This document shows, piece after piece, positions 21,901 through 34,217 of a DNA stretch of 64,000 nt. A program made the position numbers and the translations under genes. Location: assembly GCA_011634665.1 (NCBI GenBank), contig WAEK01000010.1, positions 826,001-890,000 on the forward strand, given 5' to 3'. Positions within the stretch are counted from its first letter, which is position 1. Every line of letters starts with the position of its first letter. The notes beneath the pieces are model-generated. The model did no database searches, was not told where the DNA came from, and saw nothing but the letters and a program-made list of their open reading frames with translations. The stretch comes from Mortierella sp. BCC40632 (lineage: Eukaryota > Mortierellomycota > Mortierellomycetes > Mortierellales > Mortierellaceae).

Positions 21901-22893
21901 ATGACCAAGTAGGTGTACTCTACCCTGGGTTCCTGGTGGCCACCAATATCAAAGCGCCGATTAAAAATACCTAGAAGCAGCAGCATAACACTTGACCTCA
22001 CCAATGTAAAATACATTAATAGAAAACCAAGCCCAGATCTCCCTCCTGCCTACACCTGCAATGCACAGAGCAACAAAGTCGCATTGATGTTCATTGGCAA
22101 TTCGGGAGCGGGCAAGAGCACACTGCTTTCTCAACTTGGCGGAGACTTCGAAGCAGGTGTGGCCTTTATGGAGGGACTCACCACGGAAGTTCAAGAGCAG
22201 GTGGTCACTCTGGATGGGAGAGAGGTGATATTGATTGACGTACCTGGGTTATTTGAGTTTGATGACGAGCGGACAAAGATGAATGCCTCGAAGCTTACGG
22301 AGGCCCTAAAGAAAGGCTACAACTATAAGTTGTATTTCATTTTGTCAGCCTCGAACCGCGGTCCCAGTAATCCGGAGTTGCTGATGATGTCCATTGTCAA
22401 CGATTGCGTCCGACAAGCAGGCGATGCCAAGATCACCTTCCGAGTGATTGTAAACCAAATCCAGGACCAAAAAACTTATAACCTGTACGATCAACACATT
22501 GCACAGGACAATTTCCAAAGCCTATTTGGAAAGTTGAACATAAAGGGGTATTCTTTCGACATCGCCATTTCCTCTGTCCTTTTATTGCGATTTGATGAGG
22601 AAGCAATCAAACGCAAGAAACTGAAGCATACGATCATATCTGACATCAGACAGCATGAGGAGGCGAAAGTGACACTCGTCAAAGACATCACCGTTACCAA
22701 TAGTGATCTGACGGCGTTTGATGCAGCTGTGCTCGCACTGATGTCTCCACTTATCCTGGCTGGAGGAGTGGTAGGGGTGGCAGTCGGCTTGGTCGGCACC
22801 GTGGTCGGTGGAGCGGGATACGGAATATACCATGGAACAAAGTACGCTACAAAGGGCATCAAAAAGCTCATCAAACCAAAGAAAGGGAAATAG
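21901..22893 (+). CDS. P-loop GTPase (AIG1/Toc34-like G domain) with hydrophobic C-terminal hairpin
   Basis: My model has an eight-base first exon (21901-21908), a 114-bp intron with a GTAGGT donor and an AATAG acceptor, and exon 22023-22893, giving 292 residues that start MTKKPSPDLPPAY. Reading straight from the ATG at 21913 would give 326 residues. Walker A is GNSGAGKST (28-36), and the switch-II motif is DVPG (75-78). The usual NKxD is replaced by NQIQ near 147, so base specificity may be altered. A Gly/Val-rich stretch at about 240-275, followed by a Lys-rich end, looks like a membrane-inserting hairpin. The family acts at membranes and in host-defence-like processes in other eukaryotes; the role here is unknown. 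It sits in the gap of a dead channel gene, and the frame is clean. Confidence 0.7.
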
Positions 22894-23089
22894 TATTTCG
22901 CACGAGATTTTCATATCGACGGACTTGATTAAATGTATGGGACAAAAGGAGAGTTTTACCTAATTCAAATCTTTCAATTCAAAAAAGTCCTTTTGTTGGC
23001 AGGTATCTTGTTTTGAATACCTTGCTTTGGATGAAATGTACAAAGTGGTAGATCTGTTGTTGCTGCCTTTTATTATATTTTTTATTTTT
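22894..23089. other. 3' flank of GTPase gene
   Basis: No coding frame is seen. AATTAAATG- and T-rich stretches would fit a 3' UTR. Confidence 0.4.
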
Positions 23090-23420
23090 TTTTACGAAAG
23101 ACAGTCTAGGCAAGTCCTGCTCCCCTGTTAGATTATTGGTGGAGTCATAGGTACTGACAATAGACAAACTATCTTCTCATGAACTTCTTACCATCTTGTT
23201 GACGTTCAAGTGGTCCATCCTCTCAATCTCTCTATCAGGCAAAAAGCTTATCACTATAGTAGAGCTTTACGGGCAGTAACAAAGTCTCCTTTCTTTTTGC
23301 TTCAAGCTATTGATGTATGATTCTGTGATCTTTAGTTCTGTGCGGATAAAAATATGAAGACATGCAGTGCATATTCGAGATCATCTCTGACATTCCTCAG
23401 GTATCGTCCTCCCAAGTCGA
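23090..23420 (-). pseudogene. Channel copy B, N-terminal exon remnants
   Basis: Sequence aligns with the short N-terminal exons and introns of CH1-CH3 (exon 5 near 23095, exon 4 near 23185-23300, exon 3 near 23400), including the conserved TTAGTTCTGTG intron motif near 23331. It is interrupted by substitutions that destroy splice sites. With the block at 17961-20935 it frames the GTPase gene. Confidence 0.6.
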
Positions 23421-23778
23421 CCAACATATCGAGAAACTTGAAACCAAAGTCAAGCTGATGCGAAAAGAGCTCGCCTAAAAGGAAGTGATTTGGTCCTCAG
23501 CGGAACTACAATATGGGTTACTATCGAAACCCAAGCGCAAGCATGATTCTTAGGGTCACCAATAAGTAGAAGGCACGGATGAGAACAAGATGGTGTCTTT
23601 GGAGAGAACAGCGCTGCGAAAAGATGCATATCGTGCTCTTCAGCAGGCAAGGGTCGAAGTGTGAGTTTCAGAAAAAGGCAGACACTCCACGAGATCAAAG
23701 TCTATGTCAAGCCCTCTATCATAAGTGGAGTTGGCTCATTGTGTACGTGGTGCAAAGGACAGGAGGAGAATGCTTCCT

Positions 23779-23811
<33 letters not shown>

Positions 23812-23870
23812 GGGTGGATCAGCGGCAGGGCCCTGGAGTTGGTAATCGGATCAAAGGATGGGCAAGGAGA
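23420..23870 (+). other. Fragmentary coiled-coil-like frame and poly-T
   Basis: One plus frame reads VDQHIEKLETKVKLMRKELA and later ENKMVSLERTALRKDAY, separated by stops. It could be a decayed retroelement or gene piece, but the family was not recognised. A poly-T run of about 28 lies near 23783-23811. Confidence 0.3.
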
Positions 23871-23876
23871 GGAGGA

Positions 23877-24344
23877 GGATGGATGGATGGATGGAAGGAA
23901 TGACTAAGGGAGTGAAGGAGTGGGATGGAGAGTGTCTAAACAGGCGCAGTGAATCCCTTTGCTTTGCTTGGCTGGAAGAAGACACCGCACAATACTCTCT
24001 CTCTCACTCCTTCTTGTCACCCCACGCACTAAGCAGGAAGAGACGATGCACAGCATTGCATCTTCTCCTTTCCCTCTCTTTTTCTCACGATCCCTCATTC
24101 ATCCTTCTCTTTTCTTTCTTTCTTTCTTCCTTCCTTCCTTCCTTCCTTTCCTTCCTTTCCTTCTCCTCTTCACTCTCGTCTCTTCCTCAACCACCTCTTC
24201 TAATACCTCTGCCATCTTTTCACCTTTGCTCACCATGCAACAGGTGACTCTCAAAGTAGATTCCTTTTCAGCATCCATCCATCCATCCATCCATCCATCC
24301 ATCCATCCATCCATCCATCCATCCATCCATCCATCCATCCATCA
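23877..24344. repeat. Cluster of simple repeats, GGAT, CTTT/CCTT and CATC
   Basis: (GGAT)n lies at about 23877-23895, T/C-rich CTTT/CCTT units at about 24100-24170, and (CATC)n at 24272-24342. The long Met-Asp-Gly-Trp and Ile-His-Pro-Ser frames over the last block are repeat artefacts. Confidence 0.9.
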
Positions 24345-24820
24345 AACAGAACCAGAACCAAGCAGACTAACTTGATGTTCACAACAAGGGGCCTGCCTGA
24401 TTTCCATGACGCCTCTAGCCGGCATAGAGTCAAGCTGCTCGTAGGATCAGGGAAATGTACTAAAACATTTTCTGCCTTTTCTCTCTGACTCCATGCAACG
24501 ATCATACTTTTTTGCAAAGTATATTACACCATAGCACTACACAGCGGTTGTCATTCATAGGCCTTGGAGACCTATGACATTCACCTTGATCGACAGGTTA
24601 TGAGTCAATGGAGAGCCTGGATAGATCCAAGGCCCCCATCCGCCATGCATTTTTATATGGCTCGCCCCATTAATTACAAGGATGGGCCGAACATGGTCGA
24701 CTGTGACCTTGCCACACCATCCAGCAAAGACACAGCAGTGGCACAATATGTGTCGACAGGTGAAGGGGTTCGGCCTCAGTGGCACGAGTCAGCAAGATCC
24801 CTTTTACTACTGAAATAGTG
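24343..24820 (+). repeat. Decayed dispersed repeat with former coding sequence, copy 2
   Basis: The block matches 8440-8780 (GATTTCCATGACGCCTCTxG, CACTACACAGCxG, CTTGGAGACCTATGACAT) with several frameshifts. Downstream of the shared part an 84-codon frame (24564-24818) starts METYDIHLDRQVMSQW and ends in a stop. No known family was recognised. Confidence 0.45.
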
Positions 24821-24889
24821 CTGTCAACCAAACTCTACAGTAGTTCGTCATAGTTGGGGTCGTGCTTCTCAAGCTGTTTGTACGAGTGG

Positions 24890-26060
24890 GAAGAAGGATG
24901 ATCCTGTAGATCGGACTAGCTCAGCTCCTCAGAAGTTAGGACCCTGACCCTGGAGCTGCTGCAAGGCTGCAAGAATGGTTTGTATATTTCCGCTTGATAT
25001 CTGACATATCCTTCTTGAGTACAACGATCTAGAGCTCTTGTCGGGCGAGCTGCTCTACAAGAACCTGTTAACCTTCACCCTGTAAGAGACTCGTCGCAAC
25101 AGCTGTAGCCCCGGGCTCATGAAGCTAGTGGTTCAGGTAAGGCCACTTTTGGAGAGTTGTCGGTTGACTCGGAGGAACGAGTGTCTTGGTCATCGTCAAA
25201 GAGGACCTCTTCATCCTTCTTGGTGACTCCTCGGTTGTGCTGCTTCACTTGGTATGGAGTTGCTGTGTAATAGATTGTTAGAATGAACCGGTTGAAGATC
25301 TCGCGAATGCCTTTTTCAGGATATACAGGGACCATATTGGAGATATTGGATGACTAGTCATTAGCACTCTTGAAGGATCGCCGTCTCTCTACAATTAAAG
25401 CAGCGATACCAATGGGATACGAACTACTTTCCAGGGATATGATGCAACATGTTCTTGACACTCTCAACATATCAAAGTCTGCTCTCGAGCCACACCTGAC
25501 GCTAAGAGTCGTCAGCCTTGACTAAGGCGCTGTTGAGAGCTATCGTGGGACTAAGCCATAGTCATTGGGTTTTATTAGTCAGTTCGACTGGTGGTTTGTT
25601 AGGATACCATCCAGGGCTACTGAACAAAGCAACGCTGAGATTGATTCACATTGCTCTATCGACTCACCAATCAACGCGTTGAGTATTAGGACCGACGAGA
25701 ATGTAAAGAAGACCACCATCACCGACAAAAGAGACCCATTCTTGGACGATCCCTCAGTATCTCCTACATCATTCTCGTACATGTCGTTGTTCAGGGAATC
25801 GTGCCGCCCTCCCTACATTCAGGAATGCAAGTTGTATTAAGCAGATGAGGGTGTTGCTAGCCAATGGGTTTGATCCGCCTACAGGAGACGAGCAGTATTA
25901 TCACATCAGTCCTGAGCACAGGTGTCAGGGTCATGCCATAGTCAGGAATACCGTGCTGATAGCTCCAAGAAAGTCATCCAGGAATTTAGCACCGGCTAGC
26001 CCTTCTACGCCATTCACACTGTTGGCATCGAAATTGCCGAGGTGATTCAAAGCCATGATA
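24890..26060 (-). pseudogene. Truncated 'pore-only' channel copy C
   Basis: Remnants of the tail exon (about 24890-25320, with IYYTATPYQVKQ), post-S6 exon (25430-25540), S6 exon (25665-25820, with LLSVMVVFFTFSSVLILNALIG) and pore exon (25945-26055) lie in order. Frames are interrupted in the tail. The upstream end coincides with that of copies A, D and F, just before the recurrent spacer. Probably dead. Confidence 0.6.
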
Positions 26061-26640
26061 CCTACTGAGGAGGAAAATATGAAGCAAAAATAAGGATGGA
26101 GAATGAAGCTTCTTTAAATACACTCTTGAAAGTCTCTCCTCGTACAAATCCGCGCCTCCTACTTCTTTCCAAGTTTTTTGTTTTCAAAGCTCTTTATCAA
26201 GAAGGATGTAGACTCTTTATTTTCCATGAACTACAGATTCCTCCCTCCTCATCTCCCACTGCTCATGCTCAACCCTAAGCAAGGGCATTGCCTCCCCTCC
26301 CCCGCTTCTTGATTACAGCGGGCAATCTATCAATCTATTTGGATCATGAGTATGCAGGGAATGCTATAGACCAGAACGACTCATCCTCTTTAGAACTCGA
26401 CCGAGAACAACAAAACACCTAATAGATCACCATTCAGTTCCATACAAGTCAACTCCTTTGCTGAGCCCAAACTATCTTCCCAGAGAGCTCCTCCCAACTT
26501 GACAATGCAAGATATGAAATGACATCGCTTGGCAGGACACTCTCTTTATTTTAAAACATCTTTTGTTATTCAACATGAAGGTTGCTGTCACAGCGCTCAT
26601 GGGTTATTTTAGTCTCTAGTTCTGAGGCTCCTGCAGCGCT
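26060..26640. repeat. Recurrent array spacer, copy 2
   Basis: Same position and landmarks as the spacer at 1822-2460, between pore-only copy C and the 3' end of CH1. Confidence 0.6.
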
Positions 26641-26658
26641 TTGTGGATGGTATGAGCA

Positions 26659-29600
26659 TCAAGCCTCTCGGATGCTAGACTTCTGACTTTGGGACTGTTG
26701 CAAAACTGCAAGTATAGCACGGACATCCTGTTTGACATCCGAGATCTCGTCTTTGATATCCAAGATCTCAGCCTTAAGTTCGACATACCGTGCATGTGAC
26801 TTTTCAATATCATCGTTCAAATCGGATGTTGTTTTCCTTTGCTGCTGGTCTGTTATATGCATCTTATTGCTACCGTCATCCCGCTCTCCACTTTTGCCCT
26901 CGTACTGACTCCTGACGAACAATAAATCTTCCTTGAGGGTATTAATCTGAAGCTCTTGTCGAGCAAGCTGCTGTTCTTGTCGGGTGAGCTGGTCCACAAG
27001 AGTCTGCTGGCCCCAGTCCTGCAAAGAGCTTTTAGCCACACCTGTCGTCTCAGTGTCTGGAGTCAACGGTGCTGACGAGGTATCTTTTGGTATGGTGTTG
27101 ACCGACTCTGAGGAAAGAGAATTCTGATCATCATCAAAGAGAACCTCCTCGTCCTTCTTGGTAATTCTTCGCTCGTACTGCTTCACTTGGTATGGAGTAG
27201 CTGTGTAGTAGATCATCTGGGGAAACCAGTCGAAAGTGTCGCGGAAGCCTTTTTTTCAAAGCCGCAAGGGTGGCAATGGAGATATTGGATAGCAGACTAG
27301 GCATTAGCACTCTAGAATTTTTTTTTTTAGCAAATAAACCAGCGATGCCAGTGAGTTTGGGAGCATTTACCAGGGATGTGGTACGACATGTTCTCGGCAT
27401 TCTCGACATATCGGAGTCTGTTCTCGAGCCACACCTGTCGCCAAGAATCGTCAGCCTTGACAAAGGCACTGTTGATCAAAGCTGTCGTAGGACAGTGTTG
27501 TCACCAAATTCTGTTAGTCAACACCCTCAGAGTAAAGTCCACATAAACACAATCAGGAACTACTAGACACAACAACGGTGAGTTTGCTCCGCACATTCAC
27601 GTAGACTCACCAATCAACACATTGAGCATCAGGATCGACGAGAATGTAAAGAATACCATCACCATCAACAGGAGTGACTTGTTCTTGTATGATCCACTTT
27701 TATCCCCAATGCCAACCTCTGACATGTCGTCGTTCAGAGGATCGTATCGCCCTCCCTTCATCCAGGAATGCGAGTTGTGGTTAGAAATAGAAAGTGTTGC
27801 TAGACAGTGAGTTTGATCCGCCTACAGAATTCGAACAGTATTATCACCTCAGTCCCGAGTACACATATCAGGATCTTACCATCATCAGATACACAGTGCT
27901 GATCGCTCCAAGAAAGTCTTCCGGGAGGTGAACACCATCTAATCCTTCTTTACCATCCACACCGCCATGCACAATATGAACAATGGCAATGGTGAAGAAG
28001 AGCATGCTGGCTGCAAGTACCATGAAGAATACCTTGATCTCTTGAAGGATCCCAAACACAATCGTGATGTACTTGCACACCGTCTCGCTTACTCGGAGCT
28101 CAGCTAGCTATGAGAGCGTGTTGAGTAAGCCTGATTAATGGTTTTGGTCAAAGCATTTTCATGACACTGACTAAATCACTGCTCAGTTGCCTCTTGTCGA
28201 CCCTGCTGTTCTCTGATACACGTACCAAGTGGAGGAACACAAACACAACACTGAAACTAAAGTCTGATGTCACAGCTTCTGGATCTTGATTCACAATGTT
28301 GACAATCTGATGGATACTCGTGGCGAGAGGGTAGGAGTAGGTGACCAGATCCAGTATGTTGTAAGGAGATCTAACACATCAAAGCAAATTGAGCTCTCAG
28401 ATTAGGCTATCACAGTCCACAATGCACGGTAAATGGCTACGATCCACAAGTATTTCAATGTCAAACATACCGAAAATACAGAGACCGAGACCTCTGATCA
28501 TCCAATGGGTTCTTCCTGATTCTCTCCTGTCTCTTTCCTGAAATCAACAGCTTCACTCCTGAGATCCACCGACCTATCCTTCTTGCAATCCCCTCATTAC
28601 CGCTATCCTCCTCCTCGTCTTCCTCCTCCTCCTTGGTCTCTGAAGAGAGATAATACCGACATTCTCGCCATTGAAGGAACTCAAGCCAGAGGAATACACA
28701 TGAGAGGAAAGCGATTGCTGAGAACATTCCGAGAAGAAGACCGGTCTCCTCCTTGGAGTAGACTTGCATTAGAGCTCCACTCACAATGAGGAGAGAATAC
28801 ACACACTGTGTCCCAAATCGAACCATCCACACGGCATACACAAATGAGTTCCTGAAAGTGAGTAGATCACAGCAAATGTCATTAAAACTGAACATCCCGA
28901 CTTAGTCCTCAATCTTTAGGCTTGCATCTAGTTTCAATACATACCACTTGTACTGGATCACGGCTTCCATGGCTGGATTGTCAAGGATATCGAGATTGTA
29001 GAAGCGAGGTCGAATGTAAACATGGCTGAAAGGGTTCACGGTGAACAGGATGCTGTGGTAGAGAGCCTGAATCCATGTTGTCTTCTGAGGTGAGTAGTGA
29101 AGGGGAAATTCGTTACATGAAGCATGTACCAATGGAACGAACGACCAGAGAAGATTGACAGGAGCAACAAATACATCCTCTATGAATGTACTGTTGAGTG
29201 GATCAGGCTCTTCATTGGAGCCGTGTAGTTGAAGGATCAGATTCTTGCACTCATAGATCTTTCTGTCATCTGAAGTCCAGAACCAACGGAGCGTTGGAGG
29301 GTGCACAATCTTGTGATTGTCGATAATAAACTTTCGATCATGGCTTCGAATATACGCAAATCCTCTTGTGATCCGGAGTGCTAGATCAGGGTGTCTGGCT
29401 GTGAGGTCATCCATGCATTCAAGCAAGTACAGGATGTAGGTGATATCGTTAGACACTTTTGCCTTGTTGAGACAGTATTTGATTAGGGTGTGAGTGGTCC
29501 TGAGTACTGCTGGATCTGTCTTGGCAGTGTTGAGAATGATTCCCACAGGGTTGGACCCTTTTGAGTAGGCTCTCAAAGGGATCCACCTGTTTCGATTCTT

Positions 29601-32600
29601 GTTGGAGCTTTCTTGTAATAACTTCTCCAGGATGTGCTCTATTCTGTCCCTATTGTACCTTTTCAAGAGGCTACAGAGTGTTGACATCAAGGACCCTGAG
29701 TCACCACTAGGAGTATGATAGTAATTAACAAAAGAGCCAAGATACTTGACCACAGCAACTGACTTTTCATCAATCTCCGTTTTTTGTAAAGGTATAAGAT
29801 CGATCAGGTCCTCAAAAACTACTCTTCCATCCAATGACGCCCATGATTTTCCCTCACAGAGTTGGACTACTCTCTTATCTTTAGTGAGAGTAGGATAACC
29901 TCCGTGGGGGCAGGTATTCAATTCGGCTCTTCGCATGATAGGTGTTCTCTGGTGAAACAGAAGCTCGAGTTCTTCTTGTGACGACTGTGGAAGTCTCCAG
30001 GCCGAGAATCGTACAGAACTGTAGTCGTCTTCCACCATTATGATCTGAGAACCCCGCTCCAACAAATACGATTTAGATGATTCCCACAAATACTCTCGCG
30101 ATTTGCCGTCTGTGAATCGGATTAACACTGACATCTTCATATATGGCAAGTTCTCAATCGCCTGGACCTCAACTGTTCCTCCAGGATAGGATATCTCTGT
30201 TCCATACTTGATCTCAGGAACCTTAGAAAGATCCGATGCACAGTGTGGAGTACACTGCGTCTTGAACTTGACATCCGATATCACATCCTCCAGGAAAGAT
30301 ACCTCGATGGTTGGACCGTTGTGATGAGCCACCACAGTCGACTTGACATTGGTTCCATCCCACGTTGATCCAGTCTTGATATCTCGCATAACGATACTTG
30401 AAGGTATCTGTGGCACGATAAAATGCTTGAGTTGAGCTAGATTTCTCAAATCACCGACAAACCAGTTGATCGACGACCCATTGGAACCGGTGCACACCAT
30501 TCTCCTGTCTCCCTCGAGAAACCCCTCCCACCTCTCAGACCCCTTATGTGACAACAGAAGAGCTCCAGATGTTGTCGAATACAATAGCTGAGTCTTCTCA
30601 GTGATAACTGCCAAAGTGTTTCCAGTTGATGAGAGGTGGAGATTCCTGATCTCACTAGTGACGGTGATATCAGTCTGGTACTTTGGAATACTAGTATCCA
30701 GGCTCCAGATTGAGACTTGGTAAGGTGACACTATCAATGCGAGAATCCCTCCTGCTAATGCGAATGTAAATTGCTCAAGAACGCCAATATAAAAGTATCG
30801 CATGAGAGGAACACGGTAGAGCATCTCCCATTGGTTTGTTGTCTTGTACACACCAACTTCCTGTAGATCACCAGCAACGAGTCTCTCGGAGTCGTCATCC
30901 CATTGGGAGGTGGAGATATAGGTGAACATAGCTTTCCCATTGAACGACTGTAGCTTGGAGCATTGGCTGTGGCGATTTGATATTTGGAGTGGCCGTGACA
31001 TCTCTTGATCCTGAGGCTGTTGTAGATTTGTATTCCTGGAGTGTTCAAATACAAAGATCCTTCTCGCCATTAAATCGATCGCATTGTAAACAACAATCTG
31101 AGATCCATCCCATGACAGCAATAGATCGCAACTCCATAAGCCGGAGACACTATCAAACTCAGTGTACGCCCTGGATACCGCGTTTGGAAACGGATAGGTG
31201 ACTCTAGAGATAGTCTCTGATAGTCCTAGCTCCCATAGGTCGAGGAACCACCTGTATCGAGCTTGTGAGAGGGTTGCAGCATGTGAGCCTGACGCTGAAA
31301 TCGCTAATTTCATAATCGACACTGGTTTCTGTACGTCACTAGAGTTGTCATTGATGTTGTACTGAATGTTGAATGCCCTCCTTGGGGACGGTATCTGAGG
31401 AAGGATACAGTCTATCATCGTATTATTGAATCAATCCATTTCTGTTTAGAGACCTGTGTAATTTATCTAGATTTGACCTTCTCATAGTACCAACAAACGT
31501 ACCAAACGAGCTCACACTTGGCAGACTCTCGCTGAACTCTGCATAACAGACCAACGGAGATCCTGTGTTTGATCCATCCTTTCGATGTACTTTAATACCG
31601 AAATCCGGCTCGGATTGACATCGGAGCAGCACTCTAACAAACGAGGTCTCTCCTATCAACAGCGAGCATCGCAGGACAAAACAGTGAGGAGCAGAATATA
31701 GTTAGGCCACAAATAAGTGTTACGAGTATCATCCCAGAGACTCTACACTACTCACCTGCTTCTTGAGGGTGGTCTAGATTGATCTCCTACTCAGAGAACA
31801 CAATCTTGTTAGATGGTTGGTGAAAATATGGTATTGACCAAAGACAGACTACCTTATCATGAACACCTTACCATCTTATCAATGTACAGGCAGTCAATCC
31901 CCTCAGCCTCTCTGTCGATCATGAAGCATACTATTAGATAGTAAAGCTCCCAGCGCTGTAGCTGAGTCTCCTCCTTTTTGGCTATAAGCTATTAATGAAT
32001 GATTTGTGATCCATTAGTTCTGTGTGGACAAAAAAAAAGAGATAAAGTGCATTTTCGAGGTCATCTCTGAAATACCCTAGAGAATGTCTTCACAAGTCGT
32101 ATCGGCTCTGAGTAGCTCCTACAGTATCCGGATTAAGAGAAGTATGTCTGGTGTGAGTAGTAGCCTAATTCAAATAAGGATAAATCCATCAATGAAGCGA
32201 TACTCACTTGCTTGATCCTTCAAAAAAGGATCCATCAACGTTCTGCGGTAGTGAGAAAAATAGCCGCGTAGTCTTGTAGTCTTGAGAGATTGGTCAGTAT
32301 ACCTATCATGGCTCCTGGAGAGTGGAGATCGGATATGAGGGCTCAATTGCAGAGGAGACGTCGTCACATACCAGGAATGCCATTCTCAAGATCACTCTTC
32401 ATCTGAGTCTCATATTCCTCGATGGATGTGAACGGTGCTGTCCTTGTGCTTTCGTCAGTGGTTTGACCTGGTTGTGGACTGCTGGTTGATGTTGAATCAC
32501 TACGAGATTCATAGTCCTCGGCCTCTGAGTTTTCTGCACCGTTTCCTTCTTGGGTGTCCAACTGAGTGGTTGTGGAAAAGTCATCAAAAGGCCCTTGCAC

Positions 32601-32891
32601 AGGGTGTGTGTTTGAAGTGTCACCCGTGTCGATCGTGGCTGGTGTATTGACATCTAGACCCTCAACCCCGACATCTCTACTACTGCCACTCTGTTCGAGA
32701 GCTCCACCATTTGGCTTAAATCCACTTTGCTGGTTGGTCGACTGGTCGAGGTAGCCACTGGTGCTTGGATCATAGTGAGAACTGCTGTCACAGGTCTCCA
32801 AACTCTCGGTCGACTCCAGGGGCTGTTCGGAAGTGACAGTGACGGCGGTGTATTCTGGCTTGGAGAGTGTTGAGAGAGGAATTGCACTCAT
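26659..32891 (-). CDS. CH1: WD40-like propeller plus TRP-like ion channel, intact
   Basis: Thirteen exons join in phase (1666 residues): 32891-32372, 32280-32208, a 43-bp exon near 32139-32097, 31988-31872, a 31-bp exon near 31786-31756, 31652-31503, 31411-28945, 28851-28471, 28370-28226, 28107-27880, 27755-27611, 27481-27371 and 27248-26659. The Ser/Thr-rich N-terminus looks disordered. The giant exon carries repeating beta-strand units (ISASGSHAATLS, LAVITEKTQLLYS) typical of WD40-like propellers, then a helical pre-channel segment ending NPAMEAVIQYKW. Later exons give S1-S6: VYSLLIVSGALM, FLSCVFLWLEF, the S5 helix FFMVLAASMLFF, pore helix EDFLGAISTVYLMM, and S6 ending NVLIALIN, as in TRP channels. 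A Gln/Leu coiled coil follows. It is probably a membrane cation channel that assembles as a tetramer; the ligand is unknown. Confidence 0.8.
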
Positions 32892-33621
32892 GGTACTTCC
32901 GTCGGGAGGTCAAGAAGAAGTAATGTAGAAAGGAGGAAGCCAAAGATGAAGATGATGGTGGAGGAGCAAATTTTGTTTCTGCCCTTTGTCAGGTACCACG
33001 ACCACTTGGTAAAGCTGTACCTTCGCCCTTTCAACCAAACAATCCCCCTCCCCCCCCCTTTTTTTTTCTGATCACAGGAATCAGCTGCAGGAGTGTCCAG
33101 GACAAGGACCAATGTTGAGGGTCCTCCTCCACCGCCGAAACCACAGTTGTTCTGTCCAATCTCCAGCTTCATTCCCTGAGAAATGCTTCAAGGACGACCA
33201 ACAGAATGAGTTTTCTAGCTCCTGTGTCCCTCTCTCTCCCCACTTGCATTTGCTCTTCCTCACTCTTTGCTCGAAACCAACGTGCTCCCTACTCAAACCT
33301 CCAACCCATCACTCTGGCTCCTGGAAGAAGAGGAGATCTAAAAGCCAAAAAGAACTCGCAAACCATTCAGCTCGTCAGGTGACTCGACACGACTTGATTT
33401 CCTAGTTGACCCTGACCCTCCAACAAGGACTCTCTCTCTCTTCTCTCTCTCCAACTTGGCGACACAGAGTACAGTTTACTGGCACTTGCTGGATGAACCC
33501 ATTCATCAAATAGACACACACACAAGCGTTTAATGAGCATGGTGCCTCTTCACATAACATGGAGGGCCTCAGCTGTACCATCAACTCAACTCAACTCGAT
33601 GTTCTCACAACAGTCTATGGA
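32892..33621. promoter_or_regulatory. Conserved 5' flank of CH1
   Basis: About 500 bp (33060-33600) is strongly conserved 5' of CH1, CH2 (40110-40590) and CH3 (48950-49540). It includes a CAGGAATCA-CTGCAGGAGTG stretch, a Ser/Leu-coding-like CT-rich block and GACTCGAC. Such conservation outside exons suggests promoter and leader, although simple co-duplication explains it equally well. Frames inside it are not supported as genes. Confidence 0.45.
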
Positions 33622-34167
33622 TTAGTTTTTCTGACTCTGGAGGTCTTTCAGGATCTCAAGAAGGGCACGGATGTCTTCATGCTTGAGTTCGACATCTCCT
33701 GTCTGTGGCCTTTCAGCACCGACACTCATATTGGATCTTTCTCCGCATGAATGTGAATGCAGCTCCTCGTCTCTCTCGCTCTTCTCAGTCAAATTGTTTC
33801 CTGGCAAACGAAGCAGAGCACTAATTTGACTTTCTTGCCGAGCAAGCTGACTTTCTTGTCGAGCAAGCTGACTTTCTAGTCGAGCAAGTTGCTGCTCTTG
33901 TCGGGTGAGCTGGTCCACAAAAGTCTGTTGGACTTCGTTCTGCATAGCACTCTTTGTCACTGCTGTGGCCTCGGTGTTTGGAGTCAAAGACGCTGACGAG
34001 GTGTCTTTTGATGTGGTGTTGGCTGACTCTGAGGAAAGAGAATTCTGATCATCGTCAAAGAGAACCTCCTCGTCCTTCTTGGTAATTCTTCGCTCGTACT
34101 GCTTCACTTGGTATGGAGTAGCTGTGTAGTAGATCATCTGAGGAAACCAATCGAATGTGTCGCGGAA

Positions 34168-34217
<50 letters not shown>

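Noticed and set aside
24099..24517. Frames with MDGW or IHPS strings
   Set aside because: Products of (CATC)n/(GGAT)n repeats.
32892..33405. Small proteins from the CT-rich 5' flanks of CH1-CH3
   Set aside because: Frames differ between the three conserved copies and carry indels not in multiples of three.
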